A stretch of 25,754 bases of DNA, taken from Firmicutes bacterium UBA7510. GTDB lineage: Bacteria > Bacillota > Clostridia > Tissierellales > Sedimentibacteraceae. Below the pieces are notes generated by a model, which saw only the letters and a list, made by a program, of their open reading frames with translations, did no database searches and was not told the origin of the DNA. Shown piece after piece: positions 22,408 through 25,754 of this stretch (position 1 is its first letter; each line of letters starts with the position of its first letter). The position numbers were made by a program, and so were the translations under genes. The DNA is taken from positions 1 through 25,754 of the forward strand of contig DLNM01000022.1 of assembly GCA_002479485.1 (NCBI GenBank). Reading direction: 5' to 3'.

Positions 22408-23685
22408 TTAATTAAATTTAACTATAAACGTACTACCTTCGCCAATTTTACTGTCTACATCTATAGTTGCTCTATGTGATTCAACTATCCATTTGGCTAT
22501 GCTAAGTCCAAGACCTGTTCCGCCAAACTTTCTATTTCTAGCCTTATCACTTCTATAAAATCTATCAAATATTCGCTTTTTATCTTCATCAGAAATACCA
22601 ATACCAGTATCTTTAACAGATAAAATCTTTTGTTTTTTCTCAGTGTAAAGTTTGATAATTATACTTCCCTCTTCAGTGTATTTTATTGCATTATCAACTA
22701 AAATAACCACGAGTCTTCTAATTTTGTCATAGTCGCCTTTCATTATAACATTTTCTTTAATTTCTGTCACCATATTTAAATTTTTATTTTTCGCCATAAT
22801 CCGCATATTATCAGTTACATTATCTACAATCTCTGATAATGAGATTTCCATTACATCTAGCTTAGTTTCATTTGCATCAACCTTAGCTAATGTAAGTAAT
22901 TGGTCAATTAAGTTTGCCATTACTCTGGTCTCAGAATATGCATTGTCTAGCCATATTTCATTTTCTACTATAGTGCCATCCTCATCTGACATCATTACAT
23001 CAAGATTAGTTTGTATAACTGTAAGCGGCGTTCTAAGTTCATGAGAGGCATCTGCAATAAACTCTTTTTGCTTTTTCCATGTTTCTTTCACTGGATTTAA
23101 TGCTTTTCCAGTAAATATATAACTAATAGCTAACAGAGCAATAATTCCTATTACTCCCATAAGCCAAAGAACTGTCTTTAAAAACGACCAGAAATAATTT
23201 TCACCAGAGGTCTCCTCATAAACTTGTATAACCTTTGGTGTATTTTCACTATCAATATACTTGGTATATATTCTATAGCCCACTCCATCAACTTTCTTTT
23301 TTTCAAAGCTATCCTTTTTCTCATTTAAGGATTTAACTGCTAAATCTATAATGGCTTCCGCTAAGTCTGTATCTTCGCTTTTTACATGCAATACGTTCAT
23401 GGATTTATCGTATGAAACATAATTAGAGCTTAATTTTTCATTTCCAAATAAAAAAATCCTATTTTTCAGTGATGAAAAATTTCTATTTGTAAATAAATCT
23501 TCTAAAGAAACAGGATCTCTATTGTATATTTGAATTTTTAATGCTTCATTAGCCATAAGCTTACAGGTTTGATCCTCATAAACAAATTTAGTAAAATAAT
23601 ATATGCCTGTTGTGATAAACACCATAAATATAGTCAATATTATTCCCATATAAAAGGTTAGTTTAATGTGAAGTTTTTTAAACAT
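22408..23685 (-). CDS. Membrane sensor histidine kinase
   Basis: The 425-residue kinase has two membrane helices (about residues 11-32 and 171-192) framing an outside sensor domain of about 135 residues that I do not recognise. The phospho-acceptor is His215 (FIADASHELRTPLTVI), followed by the ATPase motifs: Asn331 (VDNAIKYT), DTGIGI (358-363) and GGTGLGL (387-393). It has a gap of 14 bases to the response regulator gene upstream. It is of the OmpR-partner (EnvZ/ArlS/CusS) type. The signal is unknown; the O-antigen-ligase-type gene right behind suggests cell-envelope sensing. The start has AGGAAGG six bases upstream. Confidence 0.94.
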   Translation of the reverse strand: MFKKLHIKLTFYMGIILTIFMVFITTGIYYFTKFVYEDQTCKLMANEALKIQIYNRDPVSLEDLFTNRNFSSLKNRIFLFGNEKLSSNYVSYDKSMNVLHVKSEDTDLAEAIIDLAVKSLNEKKDSFEKKKVDGVGYRIYTKYIDSENTPKVIQVYEETSGENYFWSFLKTVLWLMGVIGIIALLAISYIFTGKALNPVKETWKKQKEFIADASHELRTPLTVIQTNLDVMMSDEDGTIVENEIWLDNAYSETRVMANLIDQLLTLAKVDANETKLDVMEISLSEIVDNVTDNMRIMAKNKNLNMVTEIKENVIMKGDYDKIRRLVVILVDNAIKYTEEGSIIIKLYTEKKQKILSVKDTGIGISDEDKKRIFDRFYRSDKARNRKFGGTGLGLSIAKWIVESHRATIDVDSKIGEGSTFIVKFN

Positions 23686-23699
23686 AATTTGCCTTCCTT

Positions 23700-24368
23700 T
23701 TATTTTTCTTTAAGCATGTATCCAACACCACGAACTGTCTCAATTTTAGCATTTGTATTTTCTAGCCTTCTTCTTAAATGGTGAACATATATTTCAATAT
23801 TGCTTTCAAGTATATCTGATTCCAAACCCCATATTCTATCTATAATTTGTTCACGAGTAAATACTTGTTTAGGTTTTTTAATTAGCATTTCCATAAGCAT
23901 AGCCTCTTTTAATGGAACTTTATACTCTGTATTGTCAACATAAAGCATGTAGTTTTTGACATCATATTTTACATCTTCAAATTCGTATATTTCACCTATA
24001 AATTCTGTGCTTTTTCTTCTTGATAACGCTTTAACTCTAGCTATTAATTCTTTTGTTGCAAAAGGCTTAACCAAATAATCATCTGCACCAGTTTCTAGTC
24101 CAAATACCTTATCATCTACTGTATCTTTAGCCGTCAACATAATAACAGGAGTTTTGTTTCCTGAATTTCTTATATTTTTAAGTATATCAATACCATTTAC
24201 ACCTGGAAGCATTATATCTAATACTATTACATCATAAATGTCCTTCTTAGATAACAACAAGCCTTCTTCTCCATCATTGGCTATATCAACATCAATTTTT
24301 TGCTTAGAAAACAAAAATTTTAATGCTTGAGTTATTTTAACCTCATCTTCAACAATTAAAACTCTCAT
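23700..24368 (-). CDS. OmpR-family response regulator
   Basis: The 222-residue protein has a receiver domain with acidic pocket ED at 7-8, phosphorylation site Asp51 (VIVLDIMLPGV), Thr79 and Lys101 (YLVKPF). The winged-helix domain from about residue 125 ends ESNIEIYVHHLRRRLEN and VRGVGYML. The next gene encodes its sensor kinase. The start ATG has GGGAG nine bases upstream. The minus-strand -10 TATAAT at 24439-24444 has no good -35, so its promoter may need activation, possibly by itself. Confidence 0.95.
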   Translation of the reverse strand: MRVLIVEDEVKITQALKFLFSKQKIDVDIANDGEEGLLLSKKDIYDVIVLDIMLPGVNGIDILKNIRNSGNKTPVIMLTAKDTVDDKVFGLETGADDYLVKPFATKELIARVKALSRRKSTEFIGEIYEFEDVKYDVKNYMLYVDNTEYKVPLKEAMLMEMLIKKPKQVFTREQIIDRIWGLESDILESNIEIYVHHLRRRLENTNAKIETVRGVGYMLKEK

Positions 24369-24492
24369 ATATATTTACTCCCTTCTTATAATTCCTTTTT
24401 CATTTATGCTTAGTCTAAGAACTATCTTCTTATATTTAATTATAGAATTATTTTCTTAATTATCGCTTAATTTATTTACAAACTATTTAATA

Positions 24493-24515
24493 CTAATCTT
24501 AATACTTGAGATTAG
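24493..24515. promoter_or_regulatory. Palindrome between the response regulator and HAD genes
   Basis: Perfect arms CTAATCT and AGATTAG surround a 9-base centre. The right arm covers the -35 box of the HAD gene promoter, and the site lies about 130 bases before the response regulator gene. It could be a binding site for a regulator acting on either gene. Confidence 0.5.
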
Positions 24516-24534
24516 AAATGTATACTGCTATAAT
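24506..24534 (+). promoter_or_regulatory. Promoter of the HAD gene
   Basis: TTGAGA (24506-24511), a 17-base spacer ending in TGC, and TATAAT (24529-24534) on the plus strand. The message would start about 120 bases before the coding region. Confidence 0.75.
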
Positions 24535-24662
24535 CAGTATTGTAAGGATAAAAGATTTCCATACACAAATGTTTGCGAATAATTGCATGGATATGTATAT
24601 GTAAAAATTTTCACCCATATAAATAATATTATACATCAAAAGTATAAGGAGGACAATATACA

Positions 24663-25331
24663 TTGATAAAAGGAATAATTTTTGATATGGACGGAGTGCT
24701 AATAAATAGCGAAGATCTATATAATGAATATGGATATAAATTTTTTAAAAATCTTGTACCAGATGTTGATGTAGAATTTTTAGATAGTTTTAGAGGAACA
24801 GCAACAAGATATTTAGTTAAAGCTATGGTAGAAAAGCATAACATAACAATGATACCAGAGGATAAACTATTAAAAATGCTAGACGATGGTGGAAGTTTAA
24901 TATATACTCAAAATCCAAAGCTTAAGCTATGCAACGGTGTCTTAGAATGGTTAGAATATTTTTATAAAAACAACTATAAAATGACTATAGCTTCATCAAC
25001 TATAACAGATAATATTGATGTAGTTGTAGAAAGATTTAATCTTCAAAAATACTTTAAAAACTACATAGGTGGCAATATGGTTAAAAAGACAAAGCCTGAG
25101 CCTGAAATTTTCTTAAAAGCGGCTGAGTTATTAGGTTTAAAACCTGAAGAATGTTTAGTAATAGAGGATTCAACTAATGGATTGAAGGCTGCAAAAGCAG
25201 CAGGTTGCAAGGCAATTGGATACCTATATGAAGGACAAAATCCACAGGATTTATCACTTGCTGATATAGTATTTGACAAATTTGGTGAAGATAAAATTCC
25301 TATGCTGGAAAAGTTTATGAAAATGAACTAA
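24663..25331 (+). CDS. HAD-family phosphatase/phosphoglucomutase-like protein
   Basis: The 222-residue protein belongs to the haloacid dehalogenase superfamily, beta-phosphoglucomutase-like group. Motif I is FDMDGVLINS (Asp8 and Asp10), motif II is MTIASS, motif III is the lysine in KKTKPEPEIF, and motif IV is VIEDSTNGLKAAKAAG. A helical cap domain lies between residues 15 and 85. Members act on sugar phosphates or other small phosphates. The exact substrate cannot be told, and no sugar phosphorylase gene is near. The start is TTG, preceded by GGAGG ten bases upstream; no ATG start fits better. Confidence 0.9.
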   Translation: MIKGIIFDMDGVLINSEDLYNEYGYKFFKNLVPDVDVEFLDSFRGTATRYLVKAMVEKHNITMIPEDKLLKMLDDGGSLIYTQNPKLKLCNGVLEWLEYFYKNNYKMTIASSTITDNIDVVVERFNLQKYFKNYIGGNMVKKTKPEPEIFLKAAELLGLKPEECLVIEDSTNGLKAAKAAGCKAIGYLYEGQNPQDLSLADIVFDKFGEDKIPMLEKFMKMN

Positions 25332-25411
25332 ATAACAATTTAATTGAATAAGCAATAGATAAAGATAAATTATCACTTCGATTACTTTTGTCATGAATCT
25401 AAGGGAAGCAA

Positions 25412-25430
25412 AGCAGATAAAAAAAGTTTA
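25412..25430 (-). repeat. CATAAAC repeat copy 1
   Basis: On the minus strand this copy reads CATAAACTTTTTTTATCTGC and goes on with TTTGCTTCCC. It forms an inverted pair with the plus-strand copy near 25490, with 18 of 20 positions matching, around an inner hairpin. Confidence 0.7.
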
Positions 25431-25444
25431 TGTTTCCGTAATTC

Positions 25445-25478
25445 GGTTTCCCTTGATTTTTATAAGGAAGGGAAAGCC
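25445..25478. repeat. Inner hairpin between repeat copies
   Basis: Left arm GGTTTCCCTT (25445-25454) pairs with right arm AAGGGAAAGCC (25468-25478) with one bulged base. Confidence 0.6.
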
Positions 25479-25483
25479 TCATT

Positions 25484-25541
25484 AAGTCACATAAACATTT
25501 TTTATCTACTTCGCTATTCATAGCAACCGATAACAGAGAAA
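25484..25541 (+). repeat. CATAAAC repeat copy 2, left arm of the large inverted repeat
   Basis: It starts AAGTCACATAAACATTTTTT and continues with CTACTTCGCTATTCATAGC and AACCGATAAC. It aligns with the reverse complement of 25695-25754 at roughly three quarters identity over about 58 bases. Confidence 0.7.
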
Positions 25542-25551
25542 TAAATTTCTC

Positions 25552-25594
25552 CAGAAAAATGAAAGGATTTTTCTTTGGTTATCTGCGTTTTTGG
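25552..25594 (-). repeat. Inverted copy of the 12.2 kb terminator arm
   Basis: The reverse complement carries CCAAAAACGCAGATAACC, then AAAGAAAAAT and ATTTTTCT. It differs from positions 12200-12242 by about three substitutions and one missing base. On the plus strand the short stem AGAAAAAT/ATTTTTCT is followed by GGTTATCTGCGTTTTT. Confidence 0.75.
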
Positions 25595-25666
25595 CAGATT
25601 CGTATACTAAACTTGCTAGTAGGCTGGGGGCATGAAAGCTTAGTAGAGTAACGCGCCAATACAGTA

Positions 25667-25709
25667 GAAAATCAAAGAAAAAATGTTTTTTATTTTTTCT
25701 TTGATTTTC
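25667..25709. repeat. Perfect 17-base hairpin
   Basis: Arms 25667-25683 and 25693-25709 are exact complements around a 9-base loop. The core ATCAAAGAAAAA is shared with the 12.2 kb terminator hairpin, so both belong to one repeat family. Confidence 0.75.
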
Positions 25710-25754
25710 GGTGCTATGGAAGCAAGAAATATAAAAAAAGTTTATGCGACTTCA
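25695..25754 (-). repeat. CATAAAC repeat copy 3, right arm of the large inverted repeat
   Basis: Read on the minus strand it begins GAAGTCGCATAAAC and continues with TTGCTTCCATAGCACCG. It mirrors the plus-strand copy at 25484-25541. The window ends at its outer edge, so the full element may be longer. Confidence 0.7.

Larger units (their letters stand above)
25332..25754. other. Gene-free region with nested inverted repeats, runs off the window
   Basis: No coding region is visible in these 423 bases. It contains at least three copies of a motif around CATAAAC-TTTTTTAT in alternating orientation, an outer inverted repeat of about 58 bases (near 25484-25541 and 25695-25754), and several inner hairpins. 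Local GC rises (for example CTGGGGGCATG, ACGCGCCAA). This looks like a miniature mobile or palindromic repeat element, or a structured RNA, cut by the window edge. Confidence 0.6.

Noticed and set aside
24541..24662. Riboswitch in the 120-base leader of the HAD gene
   Set aside because: No known riboswitch core and no terminator or strong structure is visible; only weak A/T-rich pairings.

Overview
The window is AT-rich DNA with the codon use, strong GGAGG-type ribosome binding sites and gene content of a low-GC Gram-positive bacterium, most likely a member of the Clostridia. The main pointers are the dusB-greA-lysS order, NiaR/NiaX niacin genes, energy-coupling factor (ECF) S components, a YitT protein, and a soluble multi-PAS orphan histidine kinase of the clostridial kind. 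The species cannot be named from the sequence. There is no tRNA, rRNA, CRISPR array, transposase or integrase inside the window.

Left part (1-6.7 kb). Positions 1-454 hold no gene. They contain four tandem minus-strand sigma-A promoters with a conserved start region, firing off the left edge. This is the architecture expected upstream of an rRNA (or stable RNA) operon. Next, all on the minus strand, come a YozG-like regulator with a DUF2975 membrane protein, then lysS, greA, dusB, a BirA-like protein with decayed catalytic motifs, and a malic enzyme whose short leader contains a terminator-like hairpin.

Middle part (6.8-16.2 kb). A lone gene resembles the gp19-type contractile tail tube family. 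A heterodimeric ABC exporter with one consensus and one degenerate ATP site is divergent from an AraC/GyrI-like regulator that has its own internal translation start. The niacin repressor niaR and the niacin ECF S component niaX follow, with a clear operator. Then come a second ECF S component of unknown substrate and an hflK-hflC pair.

Right part (16.2-25.7 kb). An ArsD-like protein with a cysteine-rich tail and a small acidic partner sit behind a palindromic operator. Next are a soluble PAS/GAF orphan histidine kinase with a possible Spo0A box upstream, a YitT membrane protein with a membrane-anchored helical protein, and a two-component system co-directional with an O-antigen-ligase-type polymerase. 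A plus-strand HAD phosphatase/phosphomutase follows. The last 420 bases are non-coding and packed with nested inverted repeats. One of these repeats recurs about 13 kb away as the terminator behind the AraC gene.

The most interesting points are the four-promoter array, the orphan tail-tube-like gene, the ArsD-like cysteine-tail operon, the BirA-like protein with lost motifs, the internal start in the AraC/GyrI gene and the nested inverted-repeat element at the right end. No complete new system is proven here; these are leads.
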